From NCBI GenBank assembly GCA_020465985.1, contig JAANYP010000739.1, positions 124,001 through 188,000 of the forward strand: a stretch of DNA of 64,000 bases, given 5' to 3'. Under the pieces are notes generated by a model. That model worked only from the letters and a program-made list of their open reading frames with translations. It was not told the DNA's origin and ran no database searches. The stretch comes from Centrapalus pauciflorus (lineage: Eukaryota; Streptophyta; Magnoliopsida; Asterales; Asteraceae). Position numbers and translations under genes: made by a program. Of the stretch, positions 35,935-48,955 are shown in pieces; the stretch's first letter is position 1, and the number at the start of each line of letters is the position of its first letter.

Positions 35935-37449
35935 TGTAACAGCCCGATCCCGAGTGGACCGACGATGTTATGACTAACAACCTCATCTAACCAAAAGCGA
36001 CTTATATTCATTATTAAACTGCCAAAGCTTAACATAAATTCTAATTAATCTCAACTATCAAATTAAAAATAAAATTAAACATTAACTAATGTTCATGATC
36101 ACTAATACTAACGATAATAAAATATCCAACATAAAACTAGGTCCTCAACTGTCCACACTCAGCACGCTTCCCATTATCAACCCTGAGTACCTGCCGGAAG
36201 AAAAAACACAGCTTGAGCCAAACGCCCAGTACAGAGATCGAATACAAGTGCAATGCATAGAATTCAAAGACTTAGGAATGTTTTGAAAATAAGTTTCTTT
36301 AAAAGGGAATGTTTTGAAAATAGTTTTTCTGTAAAGTAAACATCCACCTCCACACCAGATCAAACAAAGAATATAATGGCTGAAGTAACAAAGGGTTGGG
36401 TTATTTTTACCGAACGTCCTAATATCAATCTCATAATCAATCTCATAATCAATCTCACAATCACTCTCACACTCAAGACTACACTGAGTGTCGCCACCTC
36501 AGTGCATCCAGCCGGAAGGAGTGTATGGCATTACACTACAGTTCCGCAACACTTATAACAGTCTAGGATGCATCCATACGCCTCCCTGAAATAATCAACA
36601 ACTCATTTCCCGAGCTAACATAATCTCAATCAATCATCACAAACAAAAGGGAGACGCCGTAACCGATCACACTGTTACGGAAATGTCGTGCCATTGGTGT
36701 CGCAATGGCATGCCTGTGGTACCTCCACAGGTAGTTCACTCGGTAATCCTATCTCCTATCTACCGTCTGGGGTTCAAACATAACAAAAGGCTCGAATAAA
36801 CATCTCAAAATTAAATAATCATTTCAATACAAAAAGGGCCACATTTCACAAAACAATATCAACAATCACAATACGTAAGGAAAATGACTATTTTCAAATT
36901 ATGATTTTCACAAATGTTTTACGATCGTTTAAAAACGATATTTGCTTTAGAAAAAGAAACTGACACGAGATATAAAAATTCGACTGTCAAGTATTAGCAT
37001 GCAATTCACACAACGAACAACTCAAGAGTAACACTGAAAGAAGTACGGAATCCGTACCTTAATAGCAGCTCCGCAAAATCACGACGACAGACTGAATACG
37101 CTACGAATCGATTCAATCTATAAGAACGAACTTAAATTAGAACTTACCTAGGTTGCTCTTCTAGTTACCCAATCTCACTATATTAATACATACTTTTATA
37201 CTTACCAATTATTAAGTTCGGTTTACAATTATTATTGGTTCAACTTAAAATGTTTTATTATTCATTATTAATCGAAACGGTGTTCCAATAATTAATCATA
37301 TAATTTCTCTATACTTTAGTCGATATTCAACCGCATATAATTGTAGTGTATTTATTTTAATCTCAATGAATATTTAAATTAACTTATAAGTGAACCTTGA
37401 TTAAATATTAAGTCGTTTATATATATTTATTCTATTTTAGGGTATGACA
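35935..37449 (-). repeat. Ty3/gypsy-like LTR, minus orientation
   Basis: On the minus strand it begins TGTCATACCCTAAAATAG at 37449 and ends GGGATCGGGCTGTTACA at 35935. It contains TTCTTCCGGCAGGTACTCAG near its 3' part, a common feature of this LTR group. The flanks do not show a matching 5-bp duplication, so it is probably rearranged rather than a simple solo LTR. Confidence 0.5.
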
Positions 37450-37647
37450 TTTAATTAATCATTTAATAACTAGTAATAACATTTAATTGATATTATTCGA
37501 AAATATAAATGTGAATAACACTAATTAATTTGTTGCATGTTAATTAATTTATTTAGAGTGAGTTCCAAAATTATATATTAGGTTTATTAAAAAGATTTAA
37601 ATCAATTATTAATTAATAGGAATAATGATTTTATAAGAATCTATACT

Positions 37648-38100
37648 TCTATACTATATATAATAAGAAAACCACTTGGAGTTTCTGGACCATTACATGA
37701 AAAAAAATCAATGATCCAGAATAATGACAACTCATAATTATTTATGAAATGTCTCTTATACCCTTAATTAAAATGAATAATTATACTTATGCCATTTTTT
37801 TAAATTCATTTTTCAAATTTACTACCTTAACTTAATTACATTAAATTTTGATTTTAATTATTTCATTAACGAATCTATATTATATATAATAAGAAAACCA
37901 CTTGGAGTTTCTGGACCATTGGATGGAAAGATATCAATGGTCCAGATTAATAACAACTCATAATTATTTATGAAATGTCTCTTATACCATTAATTAAAAT
38001 CAATAATTATACTTATGCCATTTTTTAAATTAATTTTCCAAATTTACTACCTTAACTTAATTACATTAAATTTTGATTTTAATTATTTCATTAATGAATT
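37648..38100 (+). repeat. 226-bp tandem duplication of Helitron 5' end
   Basis: ACCACTTGGAGTTTCTGGACC occurs at 37671 and 37897, each preceded by a TATATAATAAGAAAA terminus. Two successive 5' ends are therefore present. Confidence 0.75.
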
Positions 38101-39227
38101 AATATTAAAGTAATTTTTACCTAAAATAAATATGTGTCATTATTATCCTTAATGATCATAGTTAAATTCAAATGTGAAAATTTGGATTTAAATGTAGAAG
38201 TGTAGTAAATAAAGTTAAAAATTTTTGTTAATTATTTTGCTATCAAGAATTAAAATTTAATTGATAAAACTTCAATTGTGAATATGATAAAATTTGATTG
38301 TTGATTTTCAGATATTCCATTTTTATATTTTATCATTTTCAAAATATATACACATTCACATAATTGAAGTTTTTTGTTTCTTACATTGATATTTCATATT
38401 TGAAGTTAATAAAAATTAAAAGAAACATTTTTTGCAAACACATATCATCTGTTTTTAATAATACAATATAATAATATTTTTTTATTTAATATCAAACAAC
38501 TAAGTATTTTTTTATCCTTAATTTAACTAGCTTTCAATTTTTTTTATTTTAATTATATATAAATTTTATAATAATTTATTAAAATATAAAAAAATATGTA
38601 TTTTCTAAATCAACCCATGTAATATGGGTTAATTAACCTATGTATTATAATAAAACAAAACAATTCATATCATATGTCACTTCTACAATACAAGAAAATT
38701 TTATTTTTTCAAATCTTTTTCTAAATTTAACACCTTAACTTAATTGCATTAAATTTTGACTTTATTTTTTTTCATTAATTAATTAGTAATAAATTAGATT
38801 TTGTAACATTTAAGTTTAATGTTTATCTAAAATAAATATCTATCATCATTATCCATAATAATCATAATTAGATTCAAATATAAAAATTTGAATTAGTTGT
38901 GGAAATTATTATTATTATGTATAATAAAGAAAAACATCACATGTCACATGTCACCTCTACGTTCACCAAAAAGATAATTACAACTTATAAAAAATAAAAG
39001 ATAAATACAATTAAATATTTTAAAAAAATAAATATACTCTATTTTTTAATCTGTAAATAATAAAAAATATTCACAATTATTATTTTTGTATGTTTTTATT
39101 TTTATTCATATACATTTTATATAAATAAATTTAATTAGAAATATTATGTAATACGTGAGTTATGAACTAGTTTAAAATATAAAACAAAATTACATTTATT
39201 TATTATTATATATATGTTTATTAATTA

Positions 39228-40276
39228 GGGAATTTCATATATACCCTTTCAAAACTTCATAATATCATATATACCCAACCTAAAATTTTAATATCATATA
39301 TATCCTTCCTAAATATCATAATATCATATATACCCAATTTTAATTATTAATATCACATATATCCCTATTAAACATTATTAATATCATATATACCCAAATT
39401 CATTAATTTAATTCTTTTTAAAACATTTAAAACTCATAATTAATATTGTTTGTTAATTAATGACCATTATACCCTTACTTATTTCTTCTTTCAATAAAAC
39501 TTCAAAATATCATATTTATCCAACTTTTATTAAAATATCATATCCCTTTTAATAATTTTGTATAATTTATTTTTATAAACTTTACTAAATAAATTCTTCA
39601 AACTAAAACAAAATTAACACTAAAAATAAAAAATAAAAAGTCGTATTATGTTAATTTGTTTATATTTAATTAACAAAGTAGTCCACAATTATTGCTCATC
39701 GGCAAGTGTTCGTTTCTCATGTCCAGAATATTATTGCTCTACAAATTAGTCCACAGACTAGCCCTTTCGTTCCACATTCTAGTTTCAATTTACCATCATC
39801 AGGTAGATTTTTAATTTTTTTTTCGAATCTTTTTATAATTAGTTACTCCAATTGTTGTATTATGTTAATTTGTTTATATTTAATGTTAATTTGTTTTAGT
39901 TTGAAGAATTTATTTGGTAAAGTTTACAAAAATAAATTATATAAAATTATTAAAAGTGATATGATATTTTAATTTAAGTTGGATAAATACAATATTTTGA
40001 AGTTTTATTGAAAGAAGAAATGAGTAAGGGTATAATGGTCATTAATTAACAAACAATATTAATTATGAGTTTTAAATGTTTTAAAAATAATTAAATTAAT
40101 GAAATTGGGTATATATGATATTAATAATGTTTAAGAGGGATATATGTGATGTTAATAATTAAAATTGGGTATATATGATATTATGATGTTTAGGAGGGAT
40201 ATATATGATAATAAAATTTTGGGTTGAGTATATATGATATTATGAAATTTTGAAGGGGTATATATGAAATTCTCCC
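39228..40276. mobile_element. MULE with ~395-bp inverted ends
   Basis: Starts GGGAATTTCATATATACC; right end, inverse, GGGAGAATTTCATATATACC. Flanked by the perfect 9-bp duplication TATTAATTA (39219-39227 and 40277-40285). Arms run to about 39622 and from about 39886. Long arms plus a 9-bp duplication are diagnostic of Mutator-like elements. No transposase. Confidence 0.85.
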
Positions 40277-40319
40277 TATTAATTATTTAGGTTATGGGTC
40301 GGGTCAATGGGTTAAACCC

Positions 40320-40735
40320 GGTTCCCTCTTTTCTCCCCTAAACTCACGGTACACACATTCTCAGTTTCTCACACACCTTCTCTCATCTCTTCCTACCCTC
40401 TGCTCTCTCTGCCTCTGTCTTCTCCGGCGACCGTCGCCGCTGCTCACCTCTCACCGGCGCACCACAACCCCCCAACTCCTCTCTGCAATCTATCTCCCTC
40501 GTCCCTCGCTCACTCTCTTTCTCGCTCTCGCACACCACAACGGCAGCGGACAACCCAAGTCCCGCCGCCGCTACAGCTCCATCACCGCCACCGCTCGGTC
40601 TCTCGGCTCACACACTCACCTCTTTCACGGCCGCCGCTGACCAGGACCATTGCGGTCGCCCCTGGTGCGGCGCCGCCGGTCACGATCAACCACCACCACC
40701 GCCTCTCAAACCCTATTTTTCAGGTTCTGTTTACT
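40320..40735 (+). other. CT-rich leader-like segment in Helitron, possible gene capture
   Basis: GC- and CT-rich stretch (CACACCTTCTCTCATCTC, then CCGCCGCCGCTAC-like words) ending CCCTATTTTTCAG followed by GTTCTG. It looks like a host-gene 5' leader and first exon border. No open frame can be assigned to a known protein. Confidence 0.4.
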
Positions 40736-41185
40736 TATCTTGTGTTTTGTATTTAGTTTGTTTTCTGATTTCCCAAATAAAACCCTTTAAAAATCAATAC
40801 GTAATTTAAATAATGAGTTTAGATTACCTTGCTTTGAAGAAACGAGAATTGTTGCTTGCTTCCCTACTGATTTCTTGAACGAGGCTTGAATGGCAATTAG
40901 GGTTTCTGCGTTTCCTTTCTTTCTGAGAATGTAATTTAATTAGGGTTTGGGGTTTTCATGTTTATAAAGATTTAATATTTGGGTTTGGGCTTATTTAGCT
41001 AAAGTCTGTTTATTATTAGTTAAGCCCAGTTTAATTAATTTATCTGATTTATGTAAATGGAGTTATATAAAATATCACTTGGGTCTCTTTAGTTTTATTT
41101 AATAAAACATGTGTTGTTACATTATTAATGGTAATGATACCCGCGCGTTGCGGCGACGGGCATGGGTCTTTAAAATTTAATCTAG

Positions 41186-42180
41186 TTATAATGCTTGATA
41201 ACAAAACGATGCTTCTATGCTCAAACCGAGATAAAAACCAAAGTCATTTTCATGTTGATCTCACAACAAAGACACAACCAAGATGGTCAACTTTGAATAC
41301 AAACAACTCACATATACACAACCACCAACATATTTACAGCAACCCTTTGGAAGAAACAAAGGGCACTGTAATAGATTCAACAATTAACACGTAATCTTTA
41401 TCTTACATCAAGCAAAATGCAGCACCCTTCTCTTATTCTTCAAGTATCAAGATCATACAAAATTATCATGTAGAAAATAAAGCCCTAGGATTTTCGCGTC
41501 CAACTTATCAACAACTGCAACCTAAATTGCACGACAAGCATCAATCCATGATATCAAAATTTTGGCTAGTGATTTTCGCAGATAGAATGTAATATACTGA
41601 TTTAGATTGTTTCATTTGATTTCTCATTGATGTAAGTTTCGATAGTTTCTTTGGGTTAGCATGTTGTATTTGTCTCATCCTAGGAGACCACTTGGTTTGC
41701 TGAAACATATAGAGATACAACTTTATTGACAACATACATTACAAATGTAATCGGATACGATCAAGCGTAAGACATGATTATCCGGAAACCATATTATATA
41801 TATCACTATTACATGGATCAACATGCATATCCCTATTTTCATAAAATCAAATTTATACAACATACTGATGCAAGAGATGTAACAAACAAATATGAGAGAC
41901 TAAGAGACAATGAATAAAAAGCGGCAAAGAAAACTAATACTTTTCTGGGCTATTGTTATCAAAGTGGGAAGTAGCGGTGGAGTGTGTGCGATTACTCGAC
42001 AACGATGGCAAGAAGCACAGGTGAACATAGTGTGTGGGTTAGGACAAGGAAAAATCATGTGGGAGAATACGACCTTGGTAATAATAATATACATAATTGT
42101 TAGGCGAATTGAAGAGAATCAAACGATTACGTTAAGCAATATATAAAATCACGAGGCATATCCAAATCAATAACATCTTC
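41186..42180. other. Nothing recognised
   Basis: AT-rich sequence between the Helitron 3' end and an LTR-like region. Short open frames only. Confidence 0.35.
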
Positions 42181-44605
42181 CCCTTTACATTGTAGTAGTT
42201 GGTATTAGATAGAACATGTTAGTATGTAATGAAACACTCTATGATTCACATAATTAATGGCTCCAAATTATTTAACTAAAAAAAAATTTTCCAATTCATT
42301 TCAAAAGTTTTCCAACTTATATACTAAATCTATTAGTAACGACCTATGATAATCAAAATATTAGCAAAATGATATTTAAATTCATCGGGATGTCTATTAG
42401 ATACAAAAGCCTAACTAAACTCGACCAAAACAACATATGTTCAAAACTAAATATCACAAGTCCAGCTCTAAACTTCACTTCACATCAGACTTTACTCGAA
42501 GACCCGTCTACTTTTTTACCTTTCCTTCCTGAAATGTAATAATCTCAACGGGTAAGTAAATACTTACCTATTTCAAGATTAACAATTTACATATCATATA
42601 CACGAGCAAATAACTGTGTGGGTTCAAGTCAAATGGAACAGTCGTAATACAAATCAAATGTTAACTGATAAAGTTCATTCATACTCCCGTTGTAACGTCA
42701 CTTAGTGTACCATTCACCATACAAACGGCAGTGAGATATATCAGTTCAATGTGCACATGACTAACGATTTCAATTCATGTTTAATTCAAGATGAATTCAA
42801 TGAGTTAGATGACAATAGAACAATCGTATATAATGCACAAATTTGGAGTGTTCTAAAAAAATGATACATGTCACAAATGATATATGAACAAATCATACAT
42901 TAAATGCATGGAAACACGCTTCAATACTCATATATGACTGTAAATATAGTTAATCTATCACTCACCATAGAATACAATATTAAACTCATTTCAAATCATA
43001 GTCAAATCCCTTTGTGGAAAATTACCAAACCGAAATAATGATCAAACTAAGTCAAAAGGTCACAAATAGGTCTTAATTATGTCCCAAAATGTCCATCAGA
43101 ATGTGCACTTAATAGGTGTAATATCTATATAAGCACACGAGTTTAAACAATTCAAAGCTGAAAATTGACAGCTTTTTCGCCCGACCAGCTGTAATCAATG
43201 GCTTTTTTGACCCTTATTTAAATCATTTCAACTTCTGGAATGTAAAAGTAAAACAAAGTACACTCTTCTACCTTTCCAACGATATAAAGAACACTCAAAA
43301 CGGAGATGTCGTTGATTTTATACGATTTTTTGAAAACAACATGTTTGTGCTGTCCTTTTGTTCGAAAATTGCTAGAGTTTTTTCGGTATATGCCATACAA
43401 ACAGCTGTAAATCAGTATCAGCCCCAAAACTCTTTAAAACAAAAACCAATCAACACTGTTATGTACATACGAACACTTGCATGTCAATACCATGATCAAT
43501 TTAAGCATATACAATCATGGTACAAGTCCCAAAAGCACCAAAAAAAAAACAAAAATCATACATCAACTCTAAATGAGTTTCAAATTCACATTTAAACACC
43601 AAATACTTCTTCAATTCCAGTCATATTTTCTGCTACGAAGTTTAATCAAACAAAATTAACAACTTAATTTATGAACTCAAGTCAATAATATGAACCAAAA
43701 CTCAATTTTAAGCCAAAACATGACTAATTACCTTATGGACTTAAGAAACACTCTTAAATGATCTTTAATTCAATAATTTCAACCTCAATTTGCCAAGAAT
43801 AACTTGAATTGAAGATTGAGATGGAGATGAAGGAACGTAGGTTACACAAAGTTTAGGAAAACTATAAGAGTTTAATTACATAAATAGAGTTTTTAACTCT
43901 TTTAAATGAAAAAAATGCTAATATTATTCTTTAGTTTTACTCTTTTTAACAACTTAACCCTTAAAACTTTCAGATTTAACCCAAATAACTCCTTGAGCTC
44001 AAGAAACCTTCAACTTTTTAGTTTTCCAGAAAAAAATCTGCCCAGAATAACAATCAGCTTTGCTTAAATTGCATGAGTGACAACAAACTTTCAAAATGAG
44101 TTATTCTTCGACGAAATTTTCACAACACCTTCAAAATCATCTAAAAATACTATTCCTATAATAATATTACACTTCCACTGTAAATTTGTATTTTCACTCG
44201 TTATAATGTTATTCTTTGCATAAAATAGCAATAAACTTTCTTTGGACGCCCAATTTTGGCGAGACTTTTTGTAACAAGTCTAAAATACTTAGAAAAGACC
44301 AAATAGATAAACACATTTCATAATTCATTGATATTTCATACTTTTGGACATTAAAGTATCAAAAGTTTGTTTAAAATAGCAATGAACTTTAATTTGATGT
44401 CAATTTTCAATGATTCTTTTTGCAACGCATCCAAAATCCTTTAAAAACATCAAAGTTATATAAACATTTCATCATTCATTGCTATTTATTGATTCAGTAC
44501 ATTAAAATTTCATTTATTCATTATTTGACTTTTAAAAGCCAACTTTATATACATATTTTAACGACATTTAAAGTTAAGAATTACTTGAGGATAGCGTGTG
44601 TTACA
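42180..44605 (-). repeat. Chromovirus-like LTR, minus orientation
   Basis: Minus-strand start TGTAACACACGCTATCC at 44605. The interior has TCTTTATATCGTTGGAAAGG, and near the 3' part TTACATTTCAGGAAGGAAAGG, both typical of Tekay/Del-type LTRs and parallel to copies A and B. The right-hand limit is approximate. No coding region. Confidence 0.45.
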
Positions 44606-46815
44606 TGTAACACTTTCCACACATAATAAGGATATTGAAGTACCAACTTAATTATTATAATTGTCAACTCATCTTTGGATTGTTTCTGCTCACACTGGAC
44701 ATCTATCTACATACATACACTATCTGTAATCATAAAGATACGAAACAACAATGTTTATCTATAATCTATTAAATAAGAACAATAAATGGATCCAAATGGG
44801 CATTTTAGTAGGACTGGAAATGTATTGCATGTATAATAACTTTGAGCACTTGAAAGTGAACAAAGCAACTAACAAAACCTAGAAAATCACAACCACTGAA
44901 CAATGTCTATATACAGGGTCAAAACATATTATTATTAGAAATGGAAACCAAAAGGGAAAACATAAAACATAAATTGATGATTGATTAAACTTGCATCATG
45001 TATGATTAACCAAATTGGATATCAGCTTTCTGTGTAAAAGGACTTATTTCTGTACATGGTATGGGGATACTGGCAATGAGTTTCTTTATTATTACTTCAT
45101 GGATAGACTATTGTATTTATGACAATTTAGAGATTTCTTTAATCAACTTCTAGTAAATTAAGTTAATACAATCAGAATTACAATACAAAACTCTTATGAA
45201 GTAAAATTTAAACAAATCAAATTCTCTAAAAATCATTTAACATCAATCAATCAAAAGCAAAATCCATATGTAAAATGCAAAGCCACAAATTGCATAAAGC
45301 CGGAGTTAATAGAAATCACATACTATTTCTTGGCTGATCAAAGTGCAAAAGGTCATATGTAGGAACCAACCAGACTGTTGGTGGGTAGTTCCACCAGCCA
45401 AGGTATATAGCCACAATTAAGGAAATGCAATATATTGATTATATACCGGTGATGAAGAGAAGAGAGTCTCCAGACCTATAAAAACTTATTCATACCATTA
45501 AGGTCATGCAATTCACTCCAGTCTCCATATAACCTCCTAGCACATCATAACCACCACAGACGTGATAACCTGAAAACAGATGCTACTAAGATCAATAAAA
45601 GGATAGATAATTCAGCTTAAGTGCATGCAATTATATCATACAAAAGCAAAGAAATTAAATTAATTCATTAGAGGTGAATAAGAAACCAATATTTTATTAA
45701 AAACATGTAAAATGTATATTCTTGAATGATGGAGAAAAAAGATAAAAATAACCAAATAATTATGTGGCCAATATTTCAGATTTGTGATGAATATACGTAG
45801 AGAAAATTATAAACAATTTAGATAAAATAACTAAATAAGGATTCAAGTTTTTTCAAATCCGTAAGTCAACCAAACAATCACGCGCATACTTGTGTTTTCC
45901 CATAACCATATCCATAACTTAGTTGCTCCCAATAGATAACATAATATCCCAAATGTTAATTTATCGTTTATTAAACTCATCAATCATGCTATAAATTAGT
46001 TAATTTGGATGTATATTGGATAACATGTAAGTAAGCAATATTATTGTGTGAGGTTCGTAAATATTAATTCTTACGTATCTTGTCAAATAATATATTATAC
46101 AACGTTACAAACAACACAACAAATAACCATAAAATTTATACAAATAGATTCAAGAAAAACATAGTAAAGTAACAAACTTGATTAAGAAATATAAGTGTAG
46201 GGCCAACAAGGTATGCAAATCTGTTTTTGAGTTTATACAAAAATCAAAAATTAAAATCCAAATGCCTGGCAAAACATATGGGGACGACATTGAAGATCTC
46301 TTTGGTTTCATGACCTGCAACTTTCAAAATGTCTTAATTCTCTGAACCACAGAGGTGGGGGTTCATGACGGCCAATCTAGAATCTTAGGACTTAAATTTA
46401 TTGACAATGAATTATTGACAAGGAAGAAGCAAGTTATATAATAAATCTGACAGGAAGCATGTCAAGAGAGGCAAATTTTTGAATAGAGTAAAATTATTCG
46501 TATATTGTCATTCCTCCGAATGGTAATTTATCCCATTAGCGTTTTGAATCAAGTAAAAATTTTGGATCAAACGGGTGTGTGAGCAATAGCTGAATAACAT
46601 TTCAATTTATCCCAACTATTCTAACATACAATTACTCAAGCTGCTCATATTTGTTTTCCAAAAGTGAATTATGCTGGTCATCTTAACATGGTTGATCAAG
46701 GTTTCAACAAGATTAAGAATGCAACTTATATCACACCCCCTGGTTCTTGTTACACTTTTCTTGTCTAATTCCTTATATGTACTTTAAGTTAGACTGATTA
46801 TAACATAGTAATAGA
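44606..46815. other. Repeat-rich, exon-like pieces on minus strand
   Basis: No gene named. On the minus strand around 45586-45500 an AG-bounded stretch reads YHVCGGYDVLGGYMETG before GTATGA, and around 45430-45310 another reads LGWWNYPPTVWLVPTYD. They look like captured exons of an unidentified gene. A Helitron-like 5' end in minus orientation (TCTATTACTATGTTATAATC) starts at 46815. Confidence 0.3.
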
Positions 46816-47272
46816 TTTGTAAGTGTATACAAATTACCTAATGAATGGCCTTCGTGGACATTGCACTGTGTATGTTTTTGGTCTTGTTTATTGTAATGTG
46901 AGTCACTAACACATGGACAACAAAAAAGCACCATTGCATCATAATCAACATCAATGAAAAGGAACATTTCAGGCATACAAATTCAAAGTCAAAAGCATAT
47001 AGGTCAATTTAGAATATTAATTAAAAACGATCATAATGCAAATGACAATGTCTATTCACTAAGTTATCCAAGCATGTTACAATCAATTTTTGTTATTTAT
47101 ATAAATTGTCCAAGCATATTGTGCCCCACGACACGTAGTTTAATACCAGAAGAGAAACAATGCTAACCTTTCGCGATGGAAAGACATACAAAACTTATAT
47201 ATCTCTCTCTCTCAACAGCTAAATGTTGTCACTGCACCTAAGTAGTCGCCACAAGCCCACTACATACTGCAA

Positions 47273-48259
47273 TTACTTGCCCTTGCCAAACAACAATAAT
47301 AATAAACAGCTAATCACCTTGAATGTTACCTGGAAACAAATGCCATATATTCATACATGATCTTGTTAGTAAATGATCTAACAAGCAACCAGTTTGAAAT
47401 CAAAACTAAAGAAATATTATTATAGTTTAGGCATCCTAACTTAGCAATGCATTTGAGTTTTATGAATATAAAATCAAATCATTAGTCGTATCCTTTTGTC
47501 TAGGAACTGTCATAGATATACCAATTAGTTTGGTGTCCAACGTGGTTAAATAAGAACCGATAAAACTTGAAAGGATGGAAGAAGTCTATCGCTTCTAAGT
47601 TTTTGTTGCAATTAACAATGTATAATCAAAACCTAATAGATTGAAAAAATCATGTTCAACACACCAAATTTAGATCGAAATTTACCTGTATCTTGCAATT
47701 AAAGAAAATACACGACTGCAATTGATCTGATGGAGTGATGACACGTACTGCTTTGTAAAAGTATCGCTGACAAAAAAAACCAATGAGTACATTGAAGACT
47801 ATAAAATCAGTATTAAGATGGAAAATAGATACCGTTTACGAAGATGAAACATCGGTTATTCGGTTAACCTATCATCAAAAGACATAAACAGAATGAATTC
47901 ACATACAAGCGCCACTTTTCCGGGAGTTTTTTTGTTGAGATGATCTTCAAATGTAATAATAACTGGAAACTCAGAAGCCTGGAATGCATAATCCTTGATA
48001 ACTTTCAGACATTTCCTCAGTTTAACAGAGGAAGTCAGAGTCCTTTGCAGAAAGAAAAAGACAAAATCACAAGAAAAAACTCAACATAATTCTGAAACAC
48101 TAAAACAGCAATCGCTCATGAACCAAATAAAAAATCGTTGCCGTTAACGAAATCAAATCCATACCTTCCATGACAAACTTTTATATCAGTTTTTGTCTGG
48201 TTCGGCCAGAGATCCAGTTCAATACCTCTTACACCTTTCTGTAGGCCCTTATGATAGGC
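47273..48259 (-). pseudogene. Phosphoinositide phospholipase C exons in a chimeric unit
   Basis: Two minus-strand exons encode part of the PLC X (catalytic) domain: 48259-48165 (KGVRGIELDLWPN.. ending VCHG) and 48042-47907 (TLTSSVKLRKCLKVIK, EFPVIITFEDHL). The split Arg codon joins in frame across a proper intron. In plant PI-PLC these residues surround the catalytic ELD and HG..L parts and EDHL. They are followed in phase by 47766-47686 (RYFYKAVRVITPSDQ) and 47329-47273 (VTFKVISC..., stop), which are not PLC. EF-hand, the rest of X, Y and C2 domains are missing. Just upstream (48507-48310) is an unrelated 65-codon ATG frame. A Helitron-like end at 48644 suggests capture and exon shuffling. 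Confidence 0.65.
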
Positions 48260-48309
48260 CTAACACAGCTATTCGTTGAAACCAAAGTTGAATTGCAGAA
48301 ATTGATAAC

Positions 48310-48507
48310 CTAGAAGAGGATCAATGGTTGCTTCATCGGAGGTAGAAAGCGCACGTCGAACAGGAGCGCTTCATCGGAATTGTAGGAGAAACCGCGTAAG
48401 AAAGCATTGTAATTGGAAATCTGAGAATAATTGGAAATCTGAGAAGAAGGGATGAAAGTAGGTTTTTCCTTCTGTGCAATCACAATGCCAATCAAAGTAG
48501 CAGCCAT
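48310..48507 (-). CDS. Hypothetical first exon of the chimeric unit
   Basis: ATG frame of 65 codons (MAATLIGIVIAQ...; SQISNYSQISNYN contains a 7-residue tandem repeat) just inside the minus-strand Helitron-like end. No family recognised. It could splice to the PLC exons through a GTGCGC donor after LLFD, in phase 0, but this is inference. It may equally be non-coding. Confidence 0.25.
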   Translation of the reverse strand: MAATLIGIVIAQKEKPTFIPSSQISNYSQISNYNAFLRGFSYNSDEALLFDVRFLPPMKQPLILF

Positions 48508-48619
48508 GGAAACTGAAACGAACGTAGGAGTAGTCAGGGAACGTGGGGAGTGAAATGAGGAGAGGGAACATGTGGCAGATTGTAAATGGAGGTGTTGAAA
48601 ATCTGAAAATAACCGTTTT

Positions 48620-48644
48620 AGCTGCTTTATAATATAGTAATAGA
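48620..48644 (-). mobile_element. Helitron-like 5' terminus, minus orientation
   Basis: Minus-strand TCTATTACTATATTATAAAG resembles plant Helitron 5' ends. A sister terminus is at 46815. No 3' hairpin end was identified, so the element is open-ended. Confidence 0.45.
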
Positions 48645-48645
48645 T

Positions 48646-48885
48646 TGGTATCCAATAAATGTTATTAAGATATTATTGTCATTAGTACTTTTTTTTATTA
48701 ATACTGTTATTTAAAAATTCGGGTTATTTTAACACTCACCACTTAAAATGATTTCGTCCCCGAAATCGCAAAAAAAGTAAAAGTCGTACCGCTATGATCA
48801 CTGATAACTTATTAGGTTTATTATTAGATTTTAGATTAGTTGCGTGTTTTTAAATATGAAGTGTTTTAAATTTTTACGGTTATTA
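48646..48885 (-). mobile_element. Ty3/gypsy 3' remnant, minus orientation
   Basis: Minus strand has GATTTCGGGGACGAAATC, then TTTTAAGTGGTGAG and TGTTAAAATAACCCG at 48739. The GACGAAAT word followed by a purine-rich tract and an LTR start is characteristic of the end of chromovirus internal regions. It abuts the ORRM6 5' leader. Confidence 0.5.
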
Positions 48886-48955
48886 CATCTGCAATCTACA
48901 TTCCCATTTCCAGGAGCGTCTCCGGCATATCCTTTTTCTTCCGGTGGCCAAATAT

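Larger units (their letters stand above)
37640..41185 (+). mobile_element. Helitron with nested MULE
   Basis: The 5' end TCTATACTATATATAATAAG is a typical plant Helitron terminus (37640 or 37648). The 3' side has a GC hairpin (CCGCGCGTTGCGG, 41141-41153) and ends CTAG at 41182-41185 followed by T; the base before the 5' end is A. This fits insertion between A and T. It has no Rep/helicase coding region, so it is non-autonomous. It contains a MULE (39228-40276) and a CT-rich leader-like segment (40320-40735). Confidence 0.6.

Noticed and set aside
44757..44800. TCTATAATCTATTAAATAAG as a Helitron 5' end
   Set aside because: Only partial resemblance and no paired 3' end; AT-rich chance match is likely.
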